64,000 nt of DNA from Eublepharis macularius (taxonomy: Eukaryota > Chordata > Lepidosauria > Squamata > Eublepharidae), in assembly GCF_028583425.1 (NCBI RefSeq), contig NC_072801.1:23332001-23396000 (forward strand). The letters are read 5' to 3'. Position 1 is the stretch's first letter; each line of letters opens with the position of its first letter. Both the position numbers and the translations under genes were made by a program. The notes beneath the pieces are model-generated. The model ran no database searches. It was not told where the DNA came from and was given only the letters and a program-made list of their open reading frames with translations. Of this stretch, positions 49,401-57,265 are shown in pieces.

Positions 49401-52400
49401 GGTTGTAGTGTGTCTGAGCAGTTTTTTGGCAGCTGCTGAGATTTCTGGCTGTGGTCTTGAGAACCTCTCATCTAGTGACGCCCAGATTGCTAGTTATTGT
49501 AATACTGCCTTTATAAAAGCACATAAAGAATTATGGTTATGATTCTGTGAGGGAGACTGGACTGCCTTCGTCCGTGTCCTGTGACTTGTGTCGACTTCTT
49601 AGAATGCTGAAAAACAGCATTAAAGGTTTCTCCCCAACTTCTCATGTGCTTTTTCTCTTTTCTTTCTTTTTCTTTCTTTCTTTCTTTCTGCAGCAAGCTC
49701 ATGTTATTGTCAACAATGCACTGAAGCTTTATTCTCAGGACAAAACGGGCATGGTAGACTTTGCTTTGGAATCTGGAGGTAAGATTTAGGGAGTGGGTAA
49801 CAAATTTTTAACCTGGCCCTCATCTCAGTAGCTCTAAGCAATACCTTTAAAAGATGTAAATGTTTTACATCTGGTTTGGATAGCTGTTAGTATCTTGATC
49901 TTGGGTACTTAAACTTTGCATGAGACTTGCAGAAATAAGAGAAGAGTGAGTGGGACCAGAGCAGGAAGCCAGAGAGGGAACAAACTGATGATTGTATTAA
50001 ACCATGCCATCCCTTGACTAGTGAACTAGGAAACTCCTCTGCTTTCTACACAAGTTCAGTCCCTAGTATTTCTGGTTAAAGATTCTCAGGAAGCAGATCT
50101 GGTAAAGAGATGCTTTAGGCTGATCCTGCACTGGGCAGGGGGTTGGACTAGATGGTCTGTATGGCCCCTTCCAACTCTATGATTCTATGATCTCTGCTCC
50201 ATACCTCAGAGTTGCTGTCAGTCAACATATAATGAGCTAGATGCTCCAACTGTTGGATGGTGTAAAGCCATTTTACCAATTCAGACCTCATGCTCCTTCA
50301 CAAACCACTACCTGCCCTCAAATGTCATGTTCTTCCCTGAGGCCTTGACAGTCTAGAAATGTACATTGATTGGAAAAGTGAAAATTCATAAGACATATCT
50401 CAAGCTTTCCCTTTGAATCTCAACATAAAGCAGTGTTTTCAGATGCTGGTTGAATCACACATACATATGCACACATCCCATTAGTTGTTACCATGGTTAG
50501 GAATTGGCGCACACGTTTCCATCTGCCCTTACAGCAGGTTTGGGGAGTTTGTTCCCAAGGTAGCATGTGGGTTCCTGAGATTGTGTCTCAGCACTGGCCC
50601 TCCTAGACCTCTGAATCAGGTTATGCTGCTCCGTGAAGGAGATAGCAGGAGGCTGACCCGGCTGTCTTGCCAGTAGATGATTGAAAAAGCGGGTGAGACC
50701 CAGAGGTTCTGTTCAGTAGCAGAGCTCTTTAAAAGTTGGTGTAAACAGCTGCTCACTGTCTTAATAACAAACCTGAATGGTTTCTGGTGGGGAGGGTGCA
50801 TGTGGCGTGGCAATTAACCCCTCCCTTGTCGCTTTTAGGTGGCAGCATTTTGAGCACTCGATGTTCAGAGACATATGAAACCAAAACAGCTCTGATTAGT
50901 CTCTTTGGGATTCCATTGTGGTATTTCTCCCAGTCTCCTCGAGTAGTGATCCAGGTAATTAAAGTAATAGTGACTTAACATGCTTGCTGGCACATGTGTG
51001 CATCCAAGGCCATGGGGGGCATTCTTTCCCAAGGGCTAGTAAGACTAATATAGTGCCTGCATTAAAATTTGTTTGATCAGGGCAGCTCACTCCTTAGTTG
51101 CTCACATCCAGTTTGGGTCTGGGGGTTGCTGCTGTTCTCCAACATGGGATCAAAGGCAGCTGACCATCAATTAAAACACCGAGTGCAAACTGAAGAAACA
51201 CCTAAAAATCAGGTCAGAATCGGCGTGTACCCTGGGTAGTCCACACTAGGAAAGAAGCGACTGCTTGTCAAAAAGGCAGGCTGCATGTCCCCGAAAAAGA
51301 AGGAAAGTCGGAAGTCACTGGGTGGGAGTTCCGTGAAGAGAGCACAGTGGCAAGAAAGGCCCACCCCTTGGCTACCCCCAGCCTAACCTCTGAAGGGGGA
51401 AAGCATCCGGAGAAGGTCTTCCAGGAACTGCCTCTGCAGATGGAAAGACTCACACCAGAGGATTTTCATTCCTCTCAAGTCCAGTAAAGGGTAAAGAAAG
51501 TGTTGTTGATAAGGATGTTGTTACTGTGCAACAGTATCCGACTGGTCGTTCTGTTTTACCCTGTTTTTTAATTGCCATGCCACCAGTCTTAAATTATTTG
51601 TTGTATAGCAAAAAAACCACAATACAATGACAGGCGCTTCTTAGCCAAACTGGTAATTTCCACAGCGCAAAATGCATTGCCTGTGTTTTTACTCTACCTG
51701 TGTACATGATGCAGAATTTATTGTCCTTGAACTACGGCATCCGTTTTAATGTCTCTCCCTGCTCCCCCTGCCCAATCCACTCAGCCTGATATGTATCCTG
51801 GAAACTGCTGGGCTTTCAAAGGATCGCAGGGGTATCTTGTCGTCCGGCTTTCCATGATGATCTACCCCACGGCTTTTACTGTGGAACATATACCAAAAAC
51901 GCTTTCACCAACAGGCAACATTACCAGCGCTCCAAAGGATTTTTCTATATATGTAAGTTTTACTTTTGCTAAGTTTAATACTTTTGCTCATGCTGAATTG
52001 CAGTTGCTTTTGCAGTATTATTGATTTGGCCTGCCCCAAATAACCCTGCTTTAGGGCCTGCTTCCCTTGGAGATGTATTTGAGACCTGTGGAAGAGCATT
52101 AGAGTTTATGAAAGAGAGTAGGAAAGGACTATTGACAAAACACAGATCCATGATAAACTAGGAGTAGATCCACTTTCCTAGCTGTCCTTCACTGCTTTGG
52201 CAAATTCAAACCTCCTCAACTAGACCTAAAGATTTTCTCAGTTGTGGCTCGCAGCTCTTTGGAATAGGCTTTCCAGAGATGTTAAAAAAAAACCAGCATG
52301 CTTTATTTCCAAAAGAAATGTAAGACCATTTTTCCCAAGTGTGTTTTTGGGGCTCTGCAATGAAGGTTGTTCAAATCGCAAGCTATAGATCGTGCCATTT

Positions 52401-54608
52401 TGAAATTGTTCCTGATTTGTTTTATTCTGGCTGGGTTTTTTTTTAATGTTTTGACACTGTCACAGTTTGGATGGTTCTCATGTATTTGATTGTTTGCTGC
52501 CTCAAACAGACAGGCTATACATCTTTTAATAAACTGTGAAGACATAGAAGAGAAATTATTATGCTTGTTGAAATATTTATGCTCCATCTTTTAAGTAAAA
52601 AAGTCAACAAGATATCTAATAATAAACCTCTAGTTATAAAGCTACCAAAAATTCAGCAGAGATCTTCCATAAATGATCAAAATCAATATAAACAGAAGGG
52701 TTTTTTAAAGCAAGAGGAACTGTAACTCTTAACTAGGATTATTCTTAACTAAGATTACTTAGCCTCTCAGCAGGAGGCAGGGAACCTGGCACAAGCCTGT
52801 TTGGTGTCAAAATTGGCCCACTGCAAAGCACAGGAGCACTCTCGGGGTGGCGCGATGACATCACTCCTGGTAGTAATGTCATCGCGCCGCCCCAGGAGGC
52901 CCATTCCTGTGCCTTCCTTCCCTGCCAGCCAGGTAAGTGGAGGTAGGGGGTGGAGGATGAAAGCAGAGGAATCTCCCACCCCCAGGGGGGAATGGAATCC
53001 CTAATTAAAACTGGCTGAGGCCCAAAAACACTGTCTTTAAAAGCTCAACTTTTATTTGCCACGGAAATGTCCTTAAAGGAGGCAGAGAGAATTTCCCTGG
53101 GCAGAGAAAGTTCCATAGTTTTCATGGTCACAGATGAGGGGGAACCATTAATGAAAATCTACTCTTAACATACACAGGCCACATACTGTAGTATAATTGA
53201 TGGAGCAGGTATGTGTAAAATTCAGGCACTTCAAAGATGTTCTACTTCTGAAAACAGTGATTGGTTGCATGAATATGTATTTTAATACTTCCTCCTTCCC
53301 TCCTTTATAGTTTTTATTTTTCAACATTGTGCTATAGTGGATCTTTGTCACCTGAGAGAATCCATGCGTTGATGAGTTCTTGAATTGAGAGCACTGTTGA
53401 ACCTCCCCTCCCCCCCCCTTTTTTTTTGTATTCGCAGGGACTTGAAAATGAGTATCAGGAAGAAGGTGTGCTCCTAGGGCAATATATGTACAATCAAGAT
53501 GGAGAGTCACTACAGATGTTCCAAGTAATGGTATGCTAATATTGCAAGAAAATAAAATCATAACATTGTACCTGCCTTTGTTTCTCTTTCTTTCCTCCTC
53601 TGTTCTGCTTTTGTGTCCTGTGCTCTTTCAGTATTGAGTGGAACTGTTGCATGTAAATTACAATGTGTGTTTGTTTCCAATGTATTTTACTTTCATTGTA
53701 AACAATTGTCCTTGCAGCAAATAAAATCCAAATTTCTAGCCATGCAAATATGTGAAGCCCACAAGTTTTTTTTTTGCTTGCTTGCTTGCTAGTTATTTTT
53801 GATCCAGCTAAGCGACAACAACCAACTTTTAAGTTTTAAAGGTAATTTTTTATGTTATCTCCCTGAATAAGTTTTTAACTTGGGCAAATAGAAACCAGTT
53901 TTTAAAAACTTAATACCTACAGCCCAACCACTCCCATTAAATGCCTGGATTAGGTCAGTTTAAAATGTTGTAGTTCTGCTAAAACAGGTTCTACATGACT
54001 GCTTCCAAGGTCTTTATTAAGGCATGCTGATGTGCATGTCTATTTCCAAGGAGAGAGTCATAACCCCCATACAGCATTTATAGTATAGATTTGCTCTTTG
54101 TTAAGTTTTACCTGTGAAGATTTTGTAGATTTTAACAGGCCAGTATTTGTGGCTGAAGTGTTTTAAAAACAACAGGGGAAAGTGGACATGAAAAATGTGC
54201 ATAAAAATAAAAAGGCAAATGTGGAGAGACTTCAGGTGCAAGATTTTGGATCCTTTAAACCTAAATAGCACAAACCAGCCTAAGTGTAAACATTTTTCAA
54301 TCCCAATTTTAAGACAAAGAGATTTATGCCCATGTTGGACTCTCTTATTGAAAGCAGTAAGAATTAATAAGTGTTTAACTGTGACCAGACAGCATTCATG
54401 AGTTTTCAACACATTGCCATGGTATGGTTGCTAAAAATGTAATTTCCTAAAATAAACGAGCAGATTTTTTAAAAAATTACTTTCTTTGTTTTAGGAGACA
54501 ACTGAGAACGCATTCCAGGTAGTGGAACTAAGAATTCTTTCCAACTGGGGCCATACTGAGTACACATGCCTCTATCGGTTCCGAGTGCACGGGAGACCTG
54601 CCGAATGA
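25409..54608 (+). CDS. SUN1: SUN1, complete coding sequence over 22 coding exons
   Basis: SUN1 is an inner nuclear membrane protein. Its C-terminal SUN domain, in the perinuclear space, trimerises and binds KASH-domain nesprins to form the LINC bridge; its N-terminus faces lamins and chromatin. The joined exons give 915 residues with every splice phase consistent, close to the length of mammalian long isoforms. Order: start MDFSHLHTYAPPQ; serine-rich nucleoplasmic region (residues 26-230) with a C-x2-C motif near 195-205; hydrophobic segments at about 235-270, 355-370 and 375-400, plus the main membrane span at about 408-421 (LFLFLLPLLLLLG); coiled-coil-prone lumenal region (about 475-640); SUN domain (about 725-915). 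The SUN domain keeps PGNCWAFKGSQG, with the cysteine that in SUN2 is disulphide-bonded to KASH peptides, and the terminal YTCLYRFRVHG. It looks intact. Confidence 0.96.
25823..26039 (+). mobile_element. hAT-type MITE, full-length, 8-bp target duplication
   Basis: The 217-bp element is bounded by CTGGGTGC at 25815-25822 and 26040-26047. Its ends, CAAAGTTGCCAGCCTCC and (reverse complement) TAGGGATGCTAGCTCC, are imperfect terminal inverted repeats of a CAGGGTTGCCAACCTCC type. An 8-bp duplication and a CAGGG-like terminus fit the hAT superfamily. It is too short to encode transposase, so it was mobilised in trans. Copies at 8.8, 9.4 and 9.65 kb belong to the same family. Confidence 0.85.
27741..27990 (+). 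repeat. Old copy of the 7.7-8.2 kb dispersed repeat
   Basis: The end ACTTTACAGGTTAAAACCAG then TGCCTTCAATTTGGCTCAGT parallels GGACTTTAAAGGTCCAAAAC...ACCTTGAACTGGATCTGG at 60.4 kb and GGGCTTTATAGATCAATACG at 8.1 kb. It is strongly diverged. Confidence 0.4.
28087..28290 (+). CDS. SUN1: SUN1 coding exon (N-terminal nucleoplasmic region)
   Basis: It encodes SSYSSTALDFETSHKLDPVF, then DSPRMSRRSLRLSAA and a glycine/serine-rich tail. The DSPRMSRRSLRL block is one of the most conserved SUN1 N-terminal motifs. Acceptor TTAACAG, donor CCAA|GTAAGC. Confidence 0.96.
28855..28960 (+). repeat. 5S-SINE 3' fragment plus trinucleotide repeats
   Basis: GAGGCAAACTGCCTCAGCTC, then ATCTCTTACCTTGCCCCATG and ATCACCATAACTTGGTTGCA match the 3' body of the 5S-derived SINE. 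It ends in ATCATCATCATTATTATTATTA. Confidence 0.65.
29160..29350 (+). CDS. SUN1: SUN1 coding exon
   Basis: It encodes ITKQRKNAVKQSG, a serine-rich stretch, and TILDESSIQEQTAVEHFWG, which corresponds to the human LDESWIREQTTVDHFWG block. Acceptor TTTTAAAG, donor TGGG|GTAAGG, leaving one base. Confidence 0.93.
29802..30154 (+). other. Open reading block behind a splice acceptor in a SUN1 intron
   Basis: After GATTCCTGCAG (acceptor at 29801) there are 117 open codons starting EVCHSGTCMPKCLKSLETCF and ending KIAACPADPTV, then TAG. The single base left by the preceding SUN1 exon (G at 29350) plus AA makes the block's first codon, GAA, so splicing here would be in frame. It matches no protein I know, and mammalian SUN1 has nothing similar here as far as I recall. 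It could be an alternative terminal exon or chance. Confidence 0.25.
30405..30545 (+). repeat. tRNA-derived SINE, shortened head
   Basis: GGCCTTGGCTCAGTGGTAGA then AGGTCCTAAGATCAATCCCT follows the GGCTCAGTGGTAGAGCATCT...GGTTCAATCC pattern of a tRNA-type promoter. The segment between the boxes is missing. The body AGTAGGTAATGTGAAAGACA follows. Confidence 0.6.
30833..30859 (+). CDS. SUN1: SUN1 27-nt micro-exon
   Basis: It encodes GLDNDGDFK, equivalent to human GLDDDGDLK. The acceptor is TTTACTTTTAG and the donor is CAAAG|GTAACT. The length is a multiple of three, so skipping keeps the frame. Only 88 bases separate it from the next exon. Confidence 0.85.
30948..31142 (+). CDS. SUN1: SUN1 coding exon with C-x2-C motif
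   Basis: It encodes GGNTTVIQGNGDIA, then GYTCNDCSILSERKEVLTAY and SRIYSRDRSQKHKS. It matches the human GGNKAAIQGNGD...CSNCSMLSERKDVLTAH region. The acceptor is CCCAACAG, although the frame also stays open upstream of it. The donor is TCCG|GTAAAT. Here the residue aligned to the mammalian His after LTA is Tyr. Confidence 0.9.
31310..32215 (-). pseudogene. Unidentified antisense coding trace, possible processed pseudogene
   Basis: Within a SUN1 intron the minus strand shows protein-like translation over several hundred bases. From 32,210 down it reads TCDPAGGIQVKVPIYGLKKA, then after a frame change NPRGTAPFYQEDETSRHQSL, SAVHESAHKGEKIFNPGEKI and KKVVEVPDITLHAHSPTGKV. Lower down, near 31,320-31,450, is ESKFSSLADNATKPTQSYTF. 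The composition is that of a normal soluble protein and not of a repeat, but stops and frame changes interrupt it. I cannot name the parent gene. No poly(A) tract is visible at its 3' side. Confidence 0.35.
32544..32567. repeat. (AC)n microsatellite
   Basis: Twelve uninterrupted AC units lie upstream of the 32,692 SUN1 exon. A (GT)n run of similar length lies at 34280-34303, before the 34,462 exon. Confidence 0.9.
32692..32814 (+). CDS. SUN1: SUN1 coding exon (hydrophobic segment 1)
   Basis: It encodes GGLTFYTSKILQVAKYSATS, then ITSLLVQLFHMVLLKLGCDF. The hydrophobic SLLVQLFHMVLLKLG is characteristic of SUN1. Acceptor TTTTTTAATAG, donor CAAG|GTACTT. It is 123 nt, a multiple of three, and the matching mammalian region is alternatively spliced. 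Confidence 0.92.
34462..34545 (+). CDS. SUN1: SUN1 coding exon (84 nt)
   Basis: It encodes AHSNYCGSTNVKEILREDHQ followed by LDVNGEYF. It is frame-preserving and lies between GT-AG sites (CTTGTTGCAG; TTTT|GTAAGT). It corresponds to the variable, alternatively spliced mammalian region before the KGKKHLE block. Confidence 0.82.
35150..35260 (+). CDS. SUN1: SUN1 coding exon (111 nt)
   Basis: It encodes DDCKGKRQLETHTAAHMHSS then WSKGVARTIWHILSYT, matching mouse DDCKGKKHLEIHTATHSQ. The acceptor is ACCAACAG. The donor ACAG|GTTGAC is unusually weak (consensus GTRAGT), which may favour skipping. The length is a multiple of three. Confidence 0.87.
36989..37087 (+). CDS. SUN1: SUN1 coding exon (hydrophobic segment 2)
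   Basis: It encodes YFLLHTLQRTGTAGWLASKK then VLSLLWLAIVSP, matching mouse DLLVQALRRTRAAGWSVAEA...VLWLAVSAPG. Acceptor TGTCCCAG, donor CCAG|GTTACT. It is 99 nt and frame-preserving. Confidence 0.9.
37440..37570 (-). repeat. tRNA-derived (MIR-like) SINE
   Basis: The minus strand reads GGTGCAGTGGTTAGGGTTGT (A box), then GGGGAGATTTGGGTTCATGA and a body ending CCTATCCTACCTCTCACAAG. It accounts for part of a 151-codon minus-strand open frame, which I do not consider a gene. Confidence 0.6.
37655..38120 (+). repeat. Dispersed repeat, copy 2, carrying a perfect hairpin
   Basis: It is collinear with 1865-2300 through TAGGAGCATA, ACAGTAC and CAGTAGTATAG. An internal AAATCTGATACAGA(G/A)CTAAA segment is duplicated (37801 and 37853 regions). 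It contains the inverted repeat at 37973-38042. Confidence 0.65.
37973..38042. repeat. Perfect 33-bp inverted repeat with 4-nt loop
   Basis: The left arm begins CTGTGGTAAAGGGTTAGGGA and the right arm ends TCCCTAACCCTTTACCACAG. All 33 positions pair and the loop is AGTA. In the related copy at 2.1 kb only the right-arm side of this sequence is present. Confidence 0.95.
39218..39311 (+). CDS. SUN1: SUN1 coding exon (hydrophobic segment 3)
   Basis: It encodes GRAASGVFWWLGTGWYQLVT then LISLLNVFLLTR, nearly identical to the mouse ASGTFWWLGSGWYQFVTLIS block. The acceptor is TTCTAG and the donor ACCAG|GTTTGT, leaving two bases that complete Arg with the next exon. Confidence 0.95.
39666..39724 (+). 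CDS. SUN1: SUN1 coding exon (main transmembrane span)
   Basis: A 59-nt exon encoding CLPKMFRLFLFLLPLLLLLG, the single confident membrane-spanning helix that places the C-terminus in the nuclear envelope lumen. Acceptor TTTTCCAG, donor CTAG|GTAAGG. Confidence 0.95.
41233..41378 (+). CDS. SUN1: SUN1 coding exon (early lumenal region)
   Basis: It encodes LWHCGSEGFLSLLPAFNWTR and a proline-rich end (EPLPDLPRAVPSPD). It matches human LSLWGQGNFFSFLPVLNW. Acceptor CACTTCAG, donor CTGAT|GTAAGT, phase 0. Confidence 0.93.
42379..42615 (+). CDS. SUN1: SUN1 coding exon (lumenal coiled coil)
   Basis: It encodes a helical, heptad-like stretch from MSELEKQMAFMSEKWHRHDE through LLLLQTFQDQVVQLNDKSK to KEMKFYETAHLT. 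It corresponds to the coiled coil that drives SUN trimerisation. Acceptor AATGCTAG, donor AACG|GTAAAT, phase 0 on both sides. Confidence 0.9.
43343..43429 (+). CDS. SUN1: SUN1 coding exon (coiled coil)
   Basis: It encodes PDFLALHREHEGRIVALEDL followed by LAKLSEKSN, matching human TDFMAFHQEHEVRMSHLEDI. Acceptor TTTTAAAG, donor TAAT|GTAAGT. Confidence 0.95.
44725..44768 (+). CDS. SUN1: SUN1 coding exon (44 nt)
   Basis: It encodes GIQKELELTKARTA, matching human AIQKELEQTKQK. Acceptor TTTTTCAG, donor GCAAG|GTATTG, leaving two bases. Confidence 0.93.
46178..46316 (+). CDS. SUN1: SUN1 coding exon (coiled coil)
   Basis: It encodes DADEQSHLLLSKIKHLELEL, then AHMKSELLNSQSLKEGCE and TMETLREK. It matches mammalian VQHLELELNLLKSQL. 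Acceptor TTATCAG, donor GAGAAG|GTAAGC. Confidence 0.94.
46317..48751 (+). other. SUN1 intron before the 48,752 exon
   Basis: At 2.4 kb it contains the L1-type fragment. An A/T-rich stretch at 46700-47330 may be repeat-derived but I cannot place it. A G10 homopolymer lies near 48061-48070. I found no exon. Confidence 0.5.
47560..47850 (+). mobile_element. L1-clade LINE ORF2 C-terminal fragment
   Basis: Translation near 47600-47770 gives IIALDPKVALLGLVNTYSLK, then IRMVLNSCKTATSKIL. This matches the pattern FWKEI...I(P/T)LDP(K/R)V(I/L)LLGL...AAA(K/R) at the end of L1/Tx1-type reverse transcriptase proteins. The preceding RQILCFGIFHW fits the tryptophan-rich CP(K/V)...FW motif. It is short, 5' truncated and lies in a SUN1 intron. 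Confidence 0.6.
48752..49006 (+). CDS. SUN1: SUN1 coding exon (coiled coil to SUN domain)
   Basis: It encodes SVKFVLFGNRQGDLPESLLQ, then LTSRFVSKSDLQVLLRDLEL and VNEAGISGITEA. These match mammalian FVSKDELQVLLHDLEL and GISGITEA. It is the longest coding exon, 255 nt, in phase 0. Acceptor GTTTCTAG, donor AGCG|GTATGC. Confidence 0.96.
49694..49778 (+). CDS. SUN1: SUN1 coding exon (start of SUN domain)
   Basis: It encodes QAHVIVNNALKLYSQDKTGM then VDFALESGG, essentially identical to mouse. The polypyrimidine tract of its acceptor is a CTTT microsatellite (49649-49690). Donor GGAG|GTAAGA. Confidence 0.97.
50120..50192 (+). repeat. CR1 LINE 3' end
   Basis: GATCCTGCACTGGGCAGGGG, then GTTGGACTAGATGGTCTGTA and CCTTCCAACTCTATGATTCT match the extreme 3' end of CR1 elements. 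It finishes with the diagnostic octamer-type repeat ATTCTATGAT. Confidence 0.85.
50839..50954 (+). CDS. SUN1: SUN1 coding exon (SUN domain)
   Basis: It encodes GSILSTRCSETYETKTALIS then LFGIPLWYFSQSPRVVIQ, highly conserved across vertebrate SUN proteins. Acceptor CTTTTAG, donor CCAG|GTAATT. Confidence 0.97.
51785..51952 (+). CDS. SUN1: SUN1 coding exon (SUN domain, KASH-bonding Cys)
   Basis: It encodes PDMYPGNCWAFKGSQGYLVV, then EHIPKTLSPTGNITSAPKDF. The Cys in GNCWAF corresponds to the SUN2 residue that is disulphide-linked to KASH peptides. Acceptor CCACTCAG, donor ATAT|GTAAGT. Confidence 0.97.
52190..52600 (+). repeat. Degenerate LINE 3' fragment
   Basis: TTTCTCAGTTGTGGCTCGCA then GCTCTTTGGAATAGGCTTTC resembles the FSVVA..LWN(S/G)LP coding end of CR1/L2-type reverse transcriptase, as also seen at 58.3 kb. 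An AT-rich untranslated tail follows. It is old and poorly preserved. Confidence 0.4.
52844..52893. repeat. 18-bp GC-rich inverted repeat
   Basis: GGGGTGGCGCGATGACAT (52844-52861) and ATGTCATCGCGCCGCCCC (52876-52893) pair with one G-T position and a 14-nt loop. It sits in a CpG-containing island of sequence (52800-52990) that looks like part of a dispersed repeat. Confidence 0.8.
53438..53530 (+). CDS. SUN1: SUN1 coding exon (SUN domain)
   Basis: It encodes GLENEYQEEGVLLGQYMYNQ then DGESLQMFQVM. The acceptor TTCGCAG is preceded by long C and T homopolymers (53405-53429). Donor AATG|GTATGC, phase 0. Confidence 0.96.
54495..54608 (+). CDS. SUN1: SUN1 last coding exon with stop
   Basis: It encodes ENAFQVVELRILSNWGHTEY then TCLYRFRVHGRPAE and TGA (54606-54608). 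The conserved SUN C-terminus is complete, including YTCLYRFRVHG. Acceptor TTGTTTTAG. Confidence 0.97.
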   Translation, partial: ETTENAFQVVELRILSNWGHTEYTCLYRFRVHGRPAE

Positions 54609-56665
54609 ACATGATGTAGGGTTTCCTACTTGTACAGTTTTTCTGTCTATATGTATATAAAGGGAAAACCTGGAGGACAGGAGTCCTTCTGAGGACAGGG
54701 ATATGTAATGCAGGTTCTGTACTCCTCTGGGGCTGAGTGTAGAAGACTGCCAACTGAATTGTATACCAAACTCAATGGTTATTTGCTTGAATGCTCAGCC
54801 TGTAACTGCCAGACAGCTTTATATTTTTAATGTGTTCATTCTGAGAATAAAATATTGCATGCCAGCTGCAAAAAAAGAGAAGAACCTAGTTAGCCAAACA
54901 AGGAAATAACTACTGTTACCCCAGAGCGTAAAGCTTTTAAAACTTTTTTGGCAACTAGGGATGAGTTTTAAATGTTGGGTGGGGCTCATCTGCAACGGCC
55001 ATTACCGCGAATCCAGAAACTTTTCTAGAATGCAATCCATCACTCTCTGTTATTATGCAGTTTCCCATTTATATGGATAGTGTTTGGGTTCCCACGCATA
55101 ACCCTTTGAAATGGCTGGTATGGTGGTAGTGCATCCATAGTTACAGTTTGACCACAGCCTTGCTGGTTATGAAGCTCTCATAGTTCGCAGCAAGATTTTT
55201 ATCCCAGGGCTGTCTTCGACTGAGAGGAGTTTTGTTTTACTTCACCTGGAGTGTGCTTCACCTCCTGGATTTTAGAACATCTTGCTAATAGGATTTATTA
55301 GGTAATCCTAATATTACATTACAGAAGTGGCAGGGGGGGAGGGAGGAGCGCCACCAGCAGTTATGCAAGCTTGAGACCTAAAATCTGTTAAAAATGCATC
55401 GGTCGCACTTGGGAAGGAGGGGATTTGTATTTTTAAAAATTGCACTTTTTAAACCTATTTCCATTTGTCCTCTTGAGCTAGTTGATGGTTGTTGCAATTA
55501 AATGATGGAATTAGCATGTTTTCAGTATATTGGATACAAACCTGACTGAGCATTTGGCCCAAACTGAAGTATAATCTGCATAAGCAGAAGGAGGTTCCAG
55601 TCCAGAAGGAATGTTGTGTGCAGGCTTGAACTGGATGGGCTCATGAGGGCAGGAGGGTGTAACAAGATGTAGTAAAAGGAGGATCAGACTTAAAAGAGTG
55701 ATGCCAGAAATGCTCTGCCTCAGTACAGTTAGCGTGCAAACAAAATTACCACCCAGGGCTCATTCACACATCTCCTTTGTGTGTGGTTTATCTTCTCAAA
55801 GCCTTGTTGAGGATCCTGGCGTTGCTGCTAATCTTTAGAAAGCCAAGAGAAACCTCAAAAACAATGAGCATTTGGGGGAAGCCTCAAGGACACAATTATC
55901 TCTGCAACATAATTATCTGTCAAAAATAAAAATAGAACTTAGTTGTGAATTTCAGCACTGTGACAAAAAAATTACTAAAGCTCTTGGGGAGTATGGGGCT
56001 GCTTTTTAAATTACTGACATGTCCCTTTGAAACATTCTGATTATTTGAAAATACTGTTAAATTCCCATTGAAAAAAGATCCCTTCAAGCGATGGTGTGTG
56101 GAAATTTTGCTTTGCCTCATACCCTTTTTTGAGGCAGTGGGGTGGGATAAGGAAGAGTAACTTTAAATATATCTTTTTTTTCTTCTTGGAAAGACATGAT
56201 GGTGCTGTCTGGCTTTCTGAATAGAGTTAATGTATGTTGCACAAGAGTCCTCAAATATTTATTTTTTAAAAGTTATCTTTGGAGGAAGACCATGTTTTAT
56301 TCACTTAAAGTTCAGCTAGAAATAGAACCAATGGCCTGTTGAGAAGAGTTTGCTAAATATGTACAGGTGTTTCATATACTGTAGGTTAAATATATAAAAT
56401 CAGAATTATCCTGTATAAACCTAAATTGGGGAGCGGAGAGGGTGGGGAATATTTTGAATAACACTAACTTATTTTTAAAGAAGCAAAAATAGGACTTTGT
56501 GCAATGTATTTTTGTAAATGCTTTTTTCAAAATATTTGTCTCTGGTATTCTTTGCTGCCTCCCAAACTGACAAGAAGCTATTAAAAATGTTTAAGAGTTA
56601 ATTTTTTTGAAAGTGCATGTAATATTTGGAACTAAGTAATAAAGTTTCTTTTTTTGTATGTGTGC
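54609..56665 (+). other. SUN1: SUN1 3' UTR with proximal and distal poly(A) signals
   Basis: AATAAA at 54846-54851 would give a short UTR of about 250 nt. A second AATAAA at 56638-56643, followed by a TTTTTTTGTATGTGTG U/GU-rich element, would give about 2.05 kb. The interval is AU-rich with TATTTA-type motifs and largely free of recognisable repeats, as expected for a real UTR. Usage of the two sites is inferred. Confidence 0.7.
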
Positions 56666-57265
56666 TACATGTCTATAAATACACTGAGAATGAGTCCTCC
56701 TTGAAAACTAGTTGTATCATAAATGTTCACGTGTGACATTCAGTTCAGTTCAGTATATGATGGCCTCATCGCCTGCATGAAAAGCAACAGTAAAGAGCTT
56801 GAGCTATGACCTGGATGACTTTAAAAAGGATTAGCCAAACTTGCTGTCTGTCTCACTCTCTCTCTCTGACTTAGTCACTGTGATGTATAAATAGAATCTT
56901 CCATGGCCATAGGTATACTGGGTTGGCTCCGAAAGAACCATTATGCTCTGATCTGGCATGAAACAGGCAGGGTTACCACCATATGTTGGTTTGTGGAGGA
57001 TGGCGCTCCTGGATTAACATGTGGGTTTTTTTCCTGCACTGTGGTGTATTTATAGGTCAATATCCAATATGGTTAGGAATTTTAGGGTGTTGCATAGACT
57101 ATAGAGGTATGGTGTGTGGGGGGGTACGTGCTGAGAATTAATTGGACTTGATGACTGGCTAATTATTGTTTCATTATCAGGGCTGTGGGTAGGAAAATCA
57201 TCTATCCGCTTCAACCTTTATAGAGTGCAGTGGGAGGCTTCTTAGGAATCAAGTCGCTTTTCTTC

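Noticed and set aside
53148-53561. 137-codon minus-strand open frame
   Set aside because: It is antisense to a confirmed SUN1 exon (53438-53530) and crosses homopolymers; a shadow frame.
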